Below, piece after piece: positions 55,226 through 63,780 of a stretch of 64,000 nt of DNA (position 1 is the first letter of the stretch; each line of letters opens with the position of its first letter). The notes beneath the pieces are model-generated. The model did not search any database, was not told the DNA's origin, and worked only from the letters and a program-made list of their open reading frames with translations. The position numbers were made by a program, and so were the translations under genes. This DNA comes from Burkholderia sp. USMB20 (GTDB lineage Bacteria; Pseudomonadota; Gammaproteobacteria; Burkholderiales; Burkholderiaceae), in assembly GCF_000949135.2 (NCBI RefSeq), contig NZ_JTAN02000018.1, forward strand, positions 186,001 through 250,000, given 5' to 3'.

Positions 55226-56442
55226 GAACGGTCCTCCCAGCGCGCAGCGAGCGACCCGTCCGCGCCGAACCGGTAGCGGCCGTCGCGCCAGCCGAGGCCG
55301 AACAGCGTCAGCACGCTCGTGTAGTAGCCGGGCGCCGCCTGGCGCGCGAGCGCATCGACACGGGCCGCCTGCGCATCGGCGAGCGCATGCTGGCCGCGCG
55401 CGTCGAGGAACGGCACGGCCGCCGCGGAGAAGCCGCCATTGCCGTCGTTCGGCCCCGCGACGCCGGTCGTCGTGTCGACCTTCTCCGGCGGCGCGCCATG
55501 CGCGGCGATATGGTCGGCGAACGGCGCGAAGCGCGCGAGCAGCGGTGCGGCGAGCGGATCGGCGCGATCGAGCATGCCGGCCCACAGGTACACGCGGATC
55601 GCGTTGTACGCGCTTTCCGCATGGGTCTGGGGATCGGGGCCGAAGCCCGCGCCCGCGCGATACAACGCCCAGTCCGGCGAGAAGCCCTTCGGCGCGGTGT
55701 CGAGCAGCACGCGGCCGGTACTGGCCGCGAGCGCGGCCCAGCGGCGCTCGTCGGGCAGGCGGGCGGCGAGCCCGCGGATCACCTGCGGCGGCGAATAGCT
55801 CGGGTTCACGCGCCATTGGCCATCGGCCAGCTTGAACCCGGTCGGCCCGGGCAGCAGCGTGAGGCCGAGGCCCGGCACGCTGGCCGTCTCGTCGTCGAGC
55901 ACGCGCTTCGCGAGCAGCGCGCCGCGCGCGGTGTAGCTGCGCTCGTGCCACAGCCGCCCGGCTTCGACGAGCGTGTAGGCAATCCAGAGATCGGCATCCG
56001 ACGCCGCGTTCGCATCGAGCACGCGCCACGTGCCGTCCGGCGCGCGGCCCCACAACCACGCCGGCAGCCGGGCGCTCAGGTCGCCCTGTGCGAGGTTGTT
56101 CTCGGTCCATGCGAGGATCGTGTCGAACGTGCGCCGGTCGTTCGCGACGAGCGCGAAGAACAGTCCATACGCCTGCCCCTCCGATACCGTGCGCGAATCG
56201 GCCGAGCCGACGTCGATCACGCGGCCGTCGGCCGACACGAAATCGCGCTTGAACGCGTCCCAGCGCGGCCACGCCGCGCCGCACCGCACGTCGGCCGCAC
56301 CGCCTTGCGCCGCCTGCGCGCGCCCGGCCGTCCCGGCTACCCCGGCCGCTGCGCACGCCGCCGCGACGGCCAGCACGAGCGTCGTGCCGCCCCGCCGGGC
56401 CGGCCGCGCTGCCCGTCGCCTTGCGAATGCCCAAGCCATCAT
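55210..56442 (-). CDS. bcsZ: BcsZ: periplasmic endo-beta-1,4-glucanase (GH8)
   Basis: A 410-residue glycoside hydrolase family 8 enzyme with a signal peptide (LVLAVAAACAAAGVAGTAG). The catalytic acid Glu lies in SEGQAYGLFFAL and the base Asp in FSPDWALYRAG; AESAYNAIRVYLWAG and GYYTSVLTLFGLGW complete the (alpha/alpha)6 barrel. BcsZ trims cellulose during secretion. It starts four bases after bcsB, whose end supplies GGGGGA as ribosome-binding site. Confidence 0.94.
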   Translation of the reverse strand: MMAWAFARRRAARPARRGGTTLVLAVAAACAAAGVAGTAGRAQAAQGGAADVRCGAAWPRWDAFKRDFVSADGRVIDVGSADSRTVSEGQAYGLFFALVANDRRTFDTILAWTENNLAQGDLSARLPAWLWGRAPDGTWRVLDANAASDADLWIAYTLVEAGRLWHERSYTARGALLAKRVLDDETASVPGLGLTLLPGPTGFKLADGQWRVNPSYSPPQVIRGLAARLPDERRWAALAASTGRVLLDTAPKGFSPDWALYRAGAGFGPDPQTHAESAYNAIRVYLWAGMLDRADPLAAPLLARFAPFADHIAAHGAPPEKVDTTTGVAGPNDGNGGFSAAAVPFLDARGQHALADAQAARVDALARQAAPGYYTSVLTLFGLGWRDGRYRFGADGSLAARWEDRSCAAR

Positions 56443-56445
56443 CCG

Positions 56446-58791
56446 TTACATCCCCCGGCGGCGCGCGGCGATTTTCTGCAGCACGCTGAACACGCCGAGC
56501 GCGAGCAACAGCCCCGCGACGACGCCGACCACGCCGAGCGCCACCGGGTACCGCGCCGCCTGCGTCCAGACGCGCGCATACCACGGCACGAAACCGACCA
56601 CGTACGGATCGCCGACGCGCAGGCTGTCGACCTGTCCCGGCCGCACCAGCGCGAGGTCGCCCTGCAGTTGCGACACGAGGCCCGGCTTCTCGAAGACGTC
56701 GAGCAGGTCGGCCAGGCGCGTCTGGTCGGTCGCGGTCAGCGCGACGACGCTGCGGCCGTGGCTGCCAGGCAGTTCGAACCCGGCGAGCGCGGCGAGCGCG
56801 CCCGTCTGTTCGATATGCGCGCCACCGTCGGCCATGCCGACGCCATTGCGCCAGCGCTCCTTCACCGAGAACGCGACACGCGTCGCGCCCGTGCCGGCCT
56901 GCTGGTCGATCGCCAGCGGCAGCGCCGCGCGCCAGTGCGACAGCAGCGGCGACGCGGGCGAGCCGTCGATCACGAGCAGGTCCTTGCGGCCCGCCAGCGC
57001 GGCGACGTCGCCGGGCCGCGCGACCTGCACGCGCAGCGCCGGGAAGCCGGTCCACTGCCCCATGTGGCCGAGCATCGTCAGATAGGCTTCCAGCTCCTGC
57101 GGCGACGGCCGGTCCGGGATCACGACCGCCGTCTGCGACAGGTCGGCGAAGCGCGTGAACGGGAAGCCGCTGTTCGCGAAGAATGCGAGGTTCGGCAACT
57201 GCGCGTAGTGGACGAAGTGCGAGAAGTCGATCGTCGAATCGGGATCGATCGCCGCGCGCTGCGGCTCGGTCGCGGTGCTCGAGCAGAGCCCCGTCTTCTG
57301 CGAGTCGAGCGTGAAGCGGAACTGCAGCTGGTTGCCGCTGCCGACGCGGAACGCCGGGATGTCGACATCGCTCGTCACGCGCCCTTCCGGCACCGCCAGC
57401 AGCGGCAGCTGCATGCGCCCGCGCGCGTCTTCGGCATGGGCCGGCCCGAGGCGGTACGACTTCACGAGCTGTTCGTTGATCTCGACGGCAAGCGTCGAGT
57501 TGTCCTGCACGGTCGGCGCCGTGTAGCGGTAGCGCAGCGTGATCGGCACACCCGAGCCGTTCCACGAATGCAGGTCGGCCGGCACCCGCAGGTTCAGCCG
57601 GATCGCGTCCGGCGACGTGCCGCGCACTTCGAGTTCGCGCGGGTCCGACACCAGTTCGCGGAACGCGATCGGCCGGTTCACCGGCAGCCAGCGCGGAGCG
57701 TCGTACGGCTTGCGCGGCGCGCCGAGATCGACGTGCGCGACCGTCGCCGCCGGGCCCGACAGCGCCGCGCGGCCGAGCACGAGCGCCGCGACCGCATCGT
57801 CGACCTCGGCTGCCGTGCGGCCCGTCACGACCAGCAGCTTGCGGCCCGGCGCGGCCGGGTTGTCGGCGACGGCGAGCAGCGGGCCGTTGACCGACGGCAG
57901 CGCGAGGCCGGCCGGCAAGGTCGCGGCCGTGCCGACCACCACCGCCTGGTCGTCGGCCGGCAGCGTCGCCGCGACCGGGAAGCGCGCCTGCCGGTAGTCG
58001 GCCTGCGCGCCGAACCACGACGCGAGCACGCCGGCACTGCGCAGCGTCGCCGAGTCGGGCGACGCCGGCAGCACGAACGGCAGCCGCAAGCGCCCGTTGT
58101 CGCGCCGGTCGAAGAACGGCGCGGGCAGCAGCGCGAGATCGTTCGGCAGGCGCACCGGCGACTCGTCGAGGATCAGCTCGCTCGTCGGGCTCACGTCGGC
58201 CCACAGCGCCGAGCTCGACGGGTCCTCGCAGTGATCGAGCGAGTAGTGCGCGATCAGGCGCAGGCCGATCTGGTTGAAATCGGAGAAGTAGCGCGGATCG
58301 ATCGGGATGTCCTGCGTGACCGTGCGGCCCGCGCGCGTCGCGTCGAACGGGACGGTCGCGACCACCTCGTCGTTCACCGAAACCTTCAGGTGCGACATCG
58401 GGAACACGAGCGACGGCGAATACGCATAGGTCAGGCGCAGCCGCGCGCCGGTGACCACGCGGTCGAGCCGCACGCCCGCATGGATCGTGCGTGCATCGTC
58501 GGCGCCGCGCAGGTGCACCGGATCGAACGCGCCGAGCGACGCGAACGGCAGGTGCACGGTCGTCGCCGGCAGGCCAGCGGGTGCCGCGCCGGCGGCGCTC
58601 GATGCGGCCGATGCGCTCGATACGGCCGCGCCGTTGGCGAGCGCCGGCGTGGCCGGGCTGCCGGCGGACGCCGAAGCGGCCGCCGAAACGGATGCCGACG
58701 CGACCGGCATCGGCGCGGCCGACAACGCGGCCGCATGAAACGCGCCGAACGTGGCGAGCGACAGGACGAACAGCGACACGGCCGGCTTCAT
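56446..58791 (-). CDS. bcsB: BcsB: periplasmic cellulose-guiding subunit
   Basis: A 781-residue protein with a signal peptide, an Ala/Ser-rich linker (about 28-75), carbohydrate-binding and flavodoxin-like periplasmic domains, and a C-terminal membrane anchor (VALGVVGVVAGLLLALGVF) that pairs with BcsA. Characteristic stretches include LKVSVNDEVV, YSLDHCEDPSSSALW and FHFTLDSQKTG-like RFTLDSQKTGLC. It is the first gene of the operon, ahead of Z and C, while bcsA comes seventh; in most operons bcsA directly precedes bcsB. GGAG lies 8 bases before the ATG. Confidence 0.94.
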   Translation of the reverse strand: MKPAVSLFVLSLATFGAFHAAALSAAPMPVASASVSAAASASAGSPATPALANGAAVSSASAASSAAGAAPAGLPATTVHLPFASLGAFDPVHLRGADDARTIHAGVRLDRVVTGARLRLTYAYSPSLVFPMSHLKVSVNDEVVATVPFDATRAGRTVTQDIPIDPRYFSDFNQIGLRLIAHYSLDHCEDPSSSALWADVSPTSELILDESPVRLPNDLALLPAPFFDRRDNGRLRLPFVLPASPDSATLRSAGVLASWFGAQADYRQARFPVAATLPADDQAVVVGTAATLPAGLALPSVNGPLLAVADNPAAPGRKLLVVTGRTAAEVDDAVAALVLGRAALSGPAATVAHVDLGAPRKPYDAPRWLPVNRPIAFRELVSDPRELEVRGTSPDAIRLNLRVPADLHSWNGSGVPITLRYRYTAPTVQDNSTLAVEINEQLVKSYRLGPAHAEDARGRMQLPLLAVPEGRVTSDVDIPAFRVGSGNQLQFRFTLDSQKTGLCSSTATEPQRAAIDPDSTIDFSHFVHYAQLPNLAFFANSGFPFTRFADLSQTAVVIPDRPSPQELEAYLTMLGHMGQWTGFPALRVQVARPGDVAALAGRKDLLVIDGSPASPLLSHWRAALPLAIDQQAGTGATRVAFSVKERWRNGVGMADGGAHIEQTGALAALAGFELPGSHGRSVVALTATDQTRLADLLDVFEKPGLVSQLQGDLALVRPGQVDSLRVGDPYVVGFVPWYARVWTQAARYPVALGVVGVVAGLLLALGVFSVLQKIAARRRGM

Positions 58792-59302
58792 GCGCGGCTC
58801 CGCATCGTCGTGGTCGTCCGGTGATCAAGCGCGCCGCAATCGACGCGCCCAAAGCAGCTATGCCCGTGAGTGCACATCCCCACTGCTTCCCCTCAAAGTC
58901 TGGCCTGAATGCATGTATCGAAACGACGCGGCGCATTCTTCCGCTGCCGGTCCATCGGACGGTGCGCGCCTGGCACCGGCGCTCGCACATTCGTCACACT
59001 ATCTCAAAATCAGGACAAAACTCACCCTGATTCGCGCTGACGAAGCGAAAAACAACTCAATACGGTCGGAAATGCTGCGTGCGGCGACTGAATGGCAAGA
59101 ATTACGCCGTTGCTGCCGGCCGGACCGATCGGCATACTGCCGACGCTGCCGGATCGGCGAACCGTCGCGCCGGCGAACCGTCCGGATACCGGATGCCGGA
59201 TGCGACCCCTTGCGGGCCGCCCGGAACGCGCTGCCGCGTGGGCGGCGCGTATGCTACCGCAAGCCGGCGCCGCGTGCCGGGCTTTCTTCATGGAAAACTG
59301 AC
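58792..59302. promoter_or_regulatory. Divergent promoter region of the bcs operon and the diguanylate cyclase
   Basis: About 510 bases between divergent starts. The stretch 58985-59100 is distinctly AT-rich for this genome (CACTATCTCAAAATCAGGAC; AAACAACTCAATACGG) and most likely holds the bcs promoter. No gene is evident; frames that stay open show irregular codon use. Confidence 0.5.
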
Positions 59303-60325
59303 TTGGATCAAATCGTCGACACCGCCACCCCGTCCCCCGACACGCTGTTGCGCATCATCGCCACGCAGACCGAGATCGCGAAACTCGGCCTCGACCTCGG
59401 CAGCGTGATGGCTTATGTGACCGAGCAGGTGCCGCAACTCACGGGCGCGAGCGGCGCGGCGGTCGAATTCGCCGAAGGCGACGACATGGTGTACCGCGCC
59501 GCGTCGGGCTCCGCCGCCGGGATGCTCGGGCTGCGGTTGCGTCGCTCAGGCAGCCTGTCGGGCCTGTGCGTGACGCGCGGGGAATTGCTGCGCTGCACGG
59601 ATTCGGAAACCGACCCGCGCGTCGATCGCGATGCCTGCCGCCGCGTCGGGCTGCGCTCGATGCTGGTGATGCCGCTCACCCATGCGGACACGACGGTCGG
59701 CGTGCTGAAGGTGATGTCGCCGGAGGTCGACGGCTTCTCGGCCGCCGACGCCGGCACGCTGCGGCTCACGGCCGACCTGATCGCCGCCGCGATGTTCCAC
59801 GCGGCGCGCAACGAGGCGAACGAGCTGTACCTGCGCGCAACGCACGACGCGCTCACCGGCCTGCCGAACCGCGCGCTGTTCTACGACCGCCTGCGCCAGT
59901 CGATGCACACGGCGCTGCGCGCGAACGGCCGGCTCGGCATCCTCAACATCGACATGGACGGGCTCAAGCCGATCAACGACGGCTACGGCCACCGCGCGGG
60001 CGACGCGGCGCTGCGCGAGGCCGCCACGCGGATGCTGGGCGCCGTGCGGCGCTCGGATACGGTCGCGCGGGTGGGCGGCGACGAGTTCGCGGTGATCCTG
60101 CCGAACGTCGGCAGCCGCGACGACATCGACGCACAACGCGCACGGCTCGCCCGGCAGGTCGCCGAACCGTTCGAGTTCGAGGGGCAGCCGCTGCGGCTCG
60201 GCGTCAGTGTCGGCGTCGCGATGCTGCCCGAAGACGGCACCGACATGAACGCGCTGATCGAGCATGCGGACCAGGCGATGTACGAGGTGAAGCGCACGCG
60301 GACGCAGCGAGCGTGCCACGCGTGA
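59303..60325 (+). CDS. Diguanylate cyclase (GAF-GGDEF)
   Basis: A 340-residue protein: a GAF domain (about 30-175) followed by a GGDEF domain (about 180-335). The active site GGDEF is intact in VGGDEFAVIL. The inhibitory I-site RRSD lies five residues before it, so product inhibition is expected. It makes c-di-GMP, which is read by the PilZ domain of BcsA and by BcsE across the divergent promoter. I place the start at a TTG at 59303 (LDQIVDTATPSPD), since no ATG fits the GAF boundary better; an ATG at 59408 would cut into the domain. There is no membrane segment, so the signal is sensed in the cytosol. Confidence 0.88.
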   Translation: MDQIVDTATPSPDTLLRIIATQTEIAKLGLDLGSVMAYVTEQVPQLTGASGAAVEFAEGDDMVYRAASGSAAGMLGLRLRRSGSLSGLCVTRGELLRCTDSETDPRVDRDACRRVGLRSMLVMPLTHADTTVGVLKVMSPEVDGFSAADAGTLRLTADLIAAAMFHAARNEANELYLRATHDALTGLPNRALFYDRLRQSMHTALRANGRLGILNIDMDGLKPINDGYGHRAGDAALREAATRMLGAVRRSDTVARVGGDEFAVILPNVGSRDDIDAQRARLARQVAEPFEFEGQPLRLGVSVGVAMLPEDGTDMNALIEHADQAMYEVKRTRTQRACHA

Positions 60326-60371
60326 CGTGCGACGCCCGGCCCGTTCGGCCAGCCGGGCCGCTCGCGCACGG

Positions 60372-60467
60372 CTAACCGGACTGCGGCACCGCGATCGCCA
60401 CCCCGACCACGATCCACTGCACGATCGCGACCAGCACGCCGGCGCGGCACAACGCGAGCGCGCTCAT
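60372..60467 (-). CDS. Tiny membrane peptide or gene remnant (31 residues)
   Basis: The ATG at 60467 overlaps the stop of the methyltransferase remnant (ATGA) and opens MSALALCRAGVLVAIVQWIV, a single hydrophobic helix, ending PQSG after 31 residues. The overlap suggests a real start in the old operon. It may be the stub of a larger membrane enzyme lost together with the body of the methyltransferase gene. I do not recognise it. Confidence 0.4.
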   Translation of the reverse strand: MSALALCRAGVLVAIVQWIVVGVAIAVPQSG

Positions 60468-60927
60468 GACGCGTCGACCCGCTGCGCGAGGCCGACCGTG
60501 AAGATGCCCAACTCGTCGATCCCCTGGTCGAGCTTGCGAAAGCCCGCGCGCGCGACGAGTTCGTCCATCTCGGCCTGCGAGCGGCGGCGCATCACCCAGG
60601 TCGCCTCGCCGCGATGATTGTTCAGCGCACGCGCGATGAATTCCAGCTGCGGATGCCACGGCTGTCCGGTGCAGACGAGATAGCCGCCGGGCGGCACCGC
60701 CTGTGCGAGCCCGCGCAGCTCGAACGCACGCAGCGGCGCGAGCGCCTGCGCGCGGTCACGCTCGCCGAGTCGACGAGGTGCGCGACGCGCGCCGAATGTT
60801 CGTGACCGCGATGCAGCAGCACGATCGCGTCGCGGCAGCGCGGGCCCGTCGCGGGCCGGTGACGCTAGAACAGCGTGTCGCCGTCGCGCGTGACGAAGCC
60901 GGCCTCGCGGGCCGTGCGTGCGCTCAT
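60464..60927 (-). pseudogene. Remnant of a bifunctional alpha/beta-hydrolase/methyltransferase gene
   Basis: From the ATG at 60927 (ribosome-binding GAGAGA) the frame reads MSARTAREAGFVTRDGDTLF, then a TAG where the family has Tyr, then AIVLLHRGHEHSARVAHLVD. This is the N-terminus of the alpha/beta-hydrolase half of bifunctional hydrolase/SAM-methyltransferases. Directly after the GTCGAC at about 60768 the sequence jumps, in another frame, to VPPGGYLVCTGQPWHPQ, WVMRRRSQAEMDELV and GIFTVGLAQRV, the C-terminus of the methyltransferase half. Some 400 residues between are missing. The gene normally belongs to the same operon type as the CDP-alcohol, acyltransferase and CdsA-like genes here. Confidence 0.75.
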
Positions 60928-61005
60928 GCGATCTCTCTCGTTTCGTTATTCGAATCATGCGGCGCCGCCCTCCGGCGCCGGTCCCGCTGCGGCCGCCAGC
61001 CGCCG

Positions 61006-61611
61006 TCAGCCGCCCGCTTCGGCAACGCCCGCCTGCACGCGCCGCACCACCGTCACGATCGACAGCACGATCAGCACGCGCCACAGCCATGCGGCGACGC
61101 CGCCGACCGGCAGGCCGAAGCCGATCCACAGCGCGAACGCGCCGAGCGCGAGCGCGCGGTCGCTCTTGCCGAATGGGCCGTCGTAGCGGCGCGTCGCGCC
61201 GGCGAGCGGGCCGATCAGCCCCGCGCATTCGACGATGATCGCCGTCAGCGCGAACAGCCAGACGTCGGCCGGTGCGAACGCGGGAATCGCGAGAAACGGC
61301 AGCACGAGTGCGACATCCGACACGATGTCGCCGAGCTCGTTCAGGTACGCGCCGAGCGTGCTCTTCTGCCCGTGCTCGCGGGCAAGCATGCCGTCGATCG
61401 CGTTGAGCGCCATCCGCACGAACAGCCAGATCGGAATCAGCAGGAACAGCACGCGGGCGAACACGCCGAGCCCCGCGAGCGCGCCGACGACGATCGAGCC
61501 GCCGGCCGCGAACAGCGTGACCTGGTTGGCCGTGACGCCGCGTTCGGCAAGCGAATCCGCGAACGGACGCAGACGGTTCTGGAATTTCGGTTTGAGTGCG
61601 TAGAGGCTCAT
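61006..61611 (-). CDS. CDP-alcohol phosphatidyltransferase family protein
   Basis: A 201-residue inner-membrane enzyme with six predicted helices. The CDP-alcohol motif reads NAIDGMLAREHG, then GAYLNELGDIVSD: the four acidic positions are N, D, D, D rather than D, D, D, D, with the first Asp replaced by Asn. This subgroup often shows such a change (from memory). The family joins a CDP-activated diacylglycerol or alcohol to a second alcohol in phospholipid synthesis. I start at the ATG at 61611, since the upstream residues look non-coding. It is divergent from the acyltransferase at 62051 and 79 bases before the methyltransferase remnant. Confidence 0.88.
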   Translation of the reverse strand: MSLYALKPKFQNRLRPFADSLAERGVTANQVTLFAAGGSIVVGALAGLGVFARVLFLLIPIWLFVRMALNAIDGMLAREHGQKSTLGAYLNELGDIVSDVALVLPFLAIPAFAPADVWLFALTAIIVECAGLIGPLAGATRRYDGPFGKSDRALALGAFALWIGFGLPVGGVAAWLWRVLIVLSIVTVVRRVQAGVAEAGG

Positions 61612-62050
61612 CGTTTTATGGTTTCGGCACGTTCGGATACGTTCGTCGCCGCCATGCCCCGGGCGGCGCAACCGCCGGCGGCGGCTTTCGACAGGTGGTC
61701 GTAATCGTCGCCGAGCGGCCCCGACGCGTCAAGCCGCGCCCCCGCGCCCGGCAATCTGGCGTTTTCGACGGAAACTCGCGATAATCCGCTGGCCCGTGAG
61801 CGCAGCAATTCACTCGAACTGTCGCCGGGCGCTCGTGCAACAGCCGATTATCACGCCGTCGAACGGCGCATTCGCCGCAGCGCAACGTCTGCCGGCGCAT
61901 CGTCCGATGATCGCGGCCCTGCGACAGGCAGCCACGAATTTGAAAAAACTTGAACAATGGCCGTCCGCGCGCATCCTGCCGCGCCGGCATTCCGGATTCC
62001 GCCCGCCGCGCCCGCGCGCCGCGGGCATGCACGCAGGAGGCGCGGCGCCG
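61612..62050. other. Divergent intergenic region of the lipid genes
   Basis: About 440 bases with two AT-richer patches, near 61767-61787 and 61935-61957 (GAATTTGAAAAAACTTGAAC), fit for divergent promoters. AGGAGG at 62036-62040 is the ribosome-binding site of the acyltransferase gene. No gene is seen. Confidence 0.4.
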
Positions 62051-62682
62051 ATGAACATCCTGAACATCTGGCAGCGCGATTTCCTGCTGTCGATCGTGCG
62101 CTCGTCGCCGGCGCGTATCCGGTCTGGCATCAGGCGCCGCCTTCCCCGACGCAGAAGATCTACTTCTCGAACCACACGAGCCACATCGACACGCTCGCGA
62201 TCCTTGCCGCGCTGCCGCGCGACGTGCGCGCGGTCGTGCGGCCCGTCGCCGCGCGCGACTACTGGGACAGCGGCGACCTGAAGCGCCACATCGCGCAGAA
62301 GCTGCTGAACGTCGTGCTGATCGACCGTCACCGCGAGAGCGGCGGCGACCCGTTGGACCCGGTGCGCGATGCGTTGCGGCAAGGCCACTCGATCATCATC
62401 TTCCCGGAAGGCACGCGCGGCGCCGACGTGTTGCCGCAGCCGTTCAAGAGCGGCCTGTTCCATCTCGCGACCGAGTTTCCGAACGTCGCGCTCGCGCCGG
62501 TCTATCTGGAGAACCTGCAGCGCATCATGCCGAAGGGCGCGATCTGGCCCGTGCCGCTGATCTGCAAGGTGCACTTCGGCGCGAACGACGCGCTCGGCGC
62601 CGGCGAAGACAAGCCGACCTTCCTCGCCCGCATGCGCAACGCGATCGTCGCACTCGCGCCGCCGCAGCGGCCGGCCGGCTGA
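62051..62682 (+). pseudogene. Lysophospholipid acyltransferase (PlsC-like), frameshifted near its start
   Basis: The ATG at 62051, behind AGGAGG, opens MNILNIWQRDFLLSIVR, the expected N-terminus. At about 62100 the protein continues one frame over as ALVAGAYPVWHQAPPSP and then carries the whole catalytic domain: NHTSHID (the HX4D-like acyl-transfer motif), LIDRHRES, and FPEGTRG, to a stop at 62682. The break lies in GTGCGCTC and is explained by loss of one or four bases from a CG run. Without the frameshift it would be an ordinary 210-residue acyltransferase working just before the CdsA-like enzyme. Sequencing error is a fair alternative. Confidence 0.78.
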
Positions 62683-62718
62683 ACGCGGCGCCCTCCTCTC
62701 CCTTTTCCGGACCTCTTC

Positions 62719-63648
62719 ATGCGAACTCTCTTCTGGGAACTGGTCGCGGGCGTCACCGGCGTGCTGGTGCTCGCGACCGTGATCGGCGCGATCCTCGGCG
62801 CGCGCAGCGGCGGCGCGAGCGCGACCATCGTCAACCTGAACCAGCGCATCCGCGCGTGGTGGGCGATGATCGCGATCATGGTCATCGCGATCAGCCTCGG
62901 CAACAACGTCACGTATCTGGTGTTCGCACTGCTGTCGTACCTGACGCTGCGCGAGTTCATCACGCTCACGCCGACGACCGCGAGCGACCATACGACGCTC
63001 TTCATCGCGTTCTTCGTCGCGATTCCGGTGCAGTACCTGCTGCTCGGGATCAACTGGTACGGGATGTATTCGATCTTCGTGCCGGTGCACCTGTTCTTCG
63101 CGATGTCGCTGGTGTCGGCGCTCACGCAGGACACGCGCGAATTCCTGAGCCGCAACGCGAAGATCAACTGGGCGCTGATGGTATGCGTGTACGGGCTGAG
63201 CCACGCGCCGGCCGTGCTGATCCTCGACATTCCGCGCTACGCCGGGCAGAACGCGCTGCTGCTGTTCTTCTTCCTGTTCGTCGTGCAGATCAGCGACGTG
63301 CTGCAGTACGTGGTCGGCAAGCTGTGCGGGCGCCGCAAGATCGCGCCGCAGCTGTCGCCGTCGAAGACGGTCGAAGGCTTCGTCGGCGGCGGCCTGCTCG
63401 CGACGCTGTGCGGTGCGTCGCTGTATCGCGTGACGCCGTTCAGCTTCGGCGCGGCGTTCGGGATCTCGCTCGCGATCGTGATCGCGGGCTTCGTCGGCGG
63501 CCTCGTGCTGTCGGCGGTGAAGCGCTCGCTCGGCACCAAGGACTGGGGTTCGATGATCGCGGGCCACGGCGGGATGCTCGATCGCGTCGACTCGGTCTGC
63601 TTCGCGGCGCCGGTGTTCTTCCACCTCGTGCGCTACCTGTACGTGTGA
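62719..63648 (+). CDS. CdsA-like phosphatidate cytidylyltransferase
   Basis: A 309-residue membrane enzyme with about eight helices. The CDP-diglyceride synthase signature is complete: SAVKRSLGTKDWGSMIAGHG, then GMLDRVDS. It makes CDP-diacylglycerol from phosphatidate and CTP. It follows the acyltransferase by 36 bases and complements the CDP-alcohol transferase across the promoter, so together they look like a self-contained phospholipid module, probably a second copy next to the housekeeping cdsA (inference). Confidence 0.92.
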   Translation: MRTLFWELVAGVTGVLVLATVIGAILGARSGGASATIVNLNQRIRAWWAMIAIMVIAISLGNNVTYLVFALLSYLTLREFITLTPTTASDHTTLFIAFFVAIPVQYLLLGINWYGMYSIFVPVHLFFAMSLVSALTQDTREFLSRNAKINWALMVCVYGLSHAPAVLILDIPRYAGQNALLLFFFLFVVQISDVLQYVVGKLCGRRKIAPQLSPSKTVEGFVGGGLLATLCGASLYRVTPFSFGAAFGISLAIVIAGFVGGLVLSAVKRSLGTKDWGSMIAGHGGMLDRVDSVCFAAPVFFHLVRYLYV

Positions 63649-63677
63649 TGCGCGGGCGGCGCGGCATCGCAAGCGCT

Positions 63678-63709
63678 AACGCGTCGGCGGGATGGGAAAC
63701 CGACGCGTT
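63678..63709. terminator. Hairpin after the CdsA-like gene
   Basis: AACGCGTCGG and CCGACGCGTT form a perfect 10-bp stem around a 12-base loop, 29 bases after the stop codon. There is no T-run, but the length of the stem makes a terminator likely. Confidence 0.55.
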
Positions 63710-63780
63710 CGGCGCATACTGACGCTCATCCCCACCCTTGCGCCGCATCGCGCGACGAGCCACTGCCACCGAACCCGCCC

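Noticed and set aside
50936-55276. A 1446-codon plus-strand open frame opposite bcsC
   Set aside because: It mirrors the bcsC codons, is dominated by Arg, Ala and His, and shows no domain. GC-rich codon bias alone keeps it open.
51296-58990. A single 2564-residue BcsB-Z-C fusion
   Set aside because: The frame of bcsC merely stays open backwards through bcsZ and bcsB. Those two genes are clearly coded in other frames with their own signals and starts.
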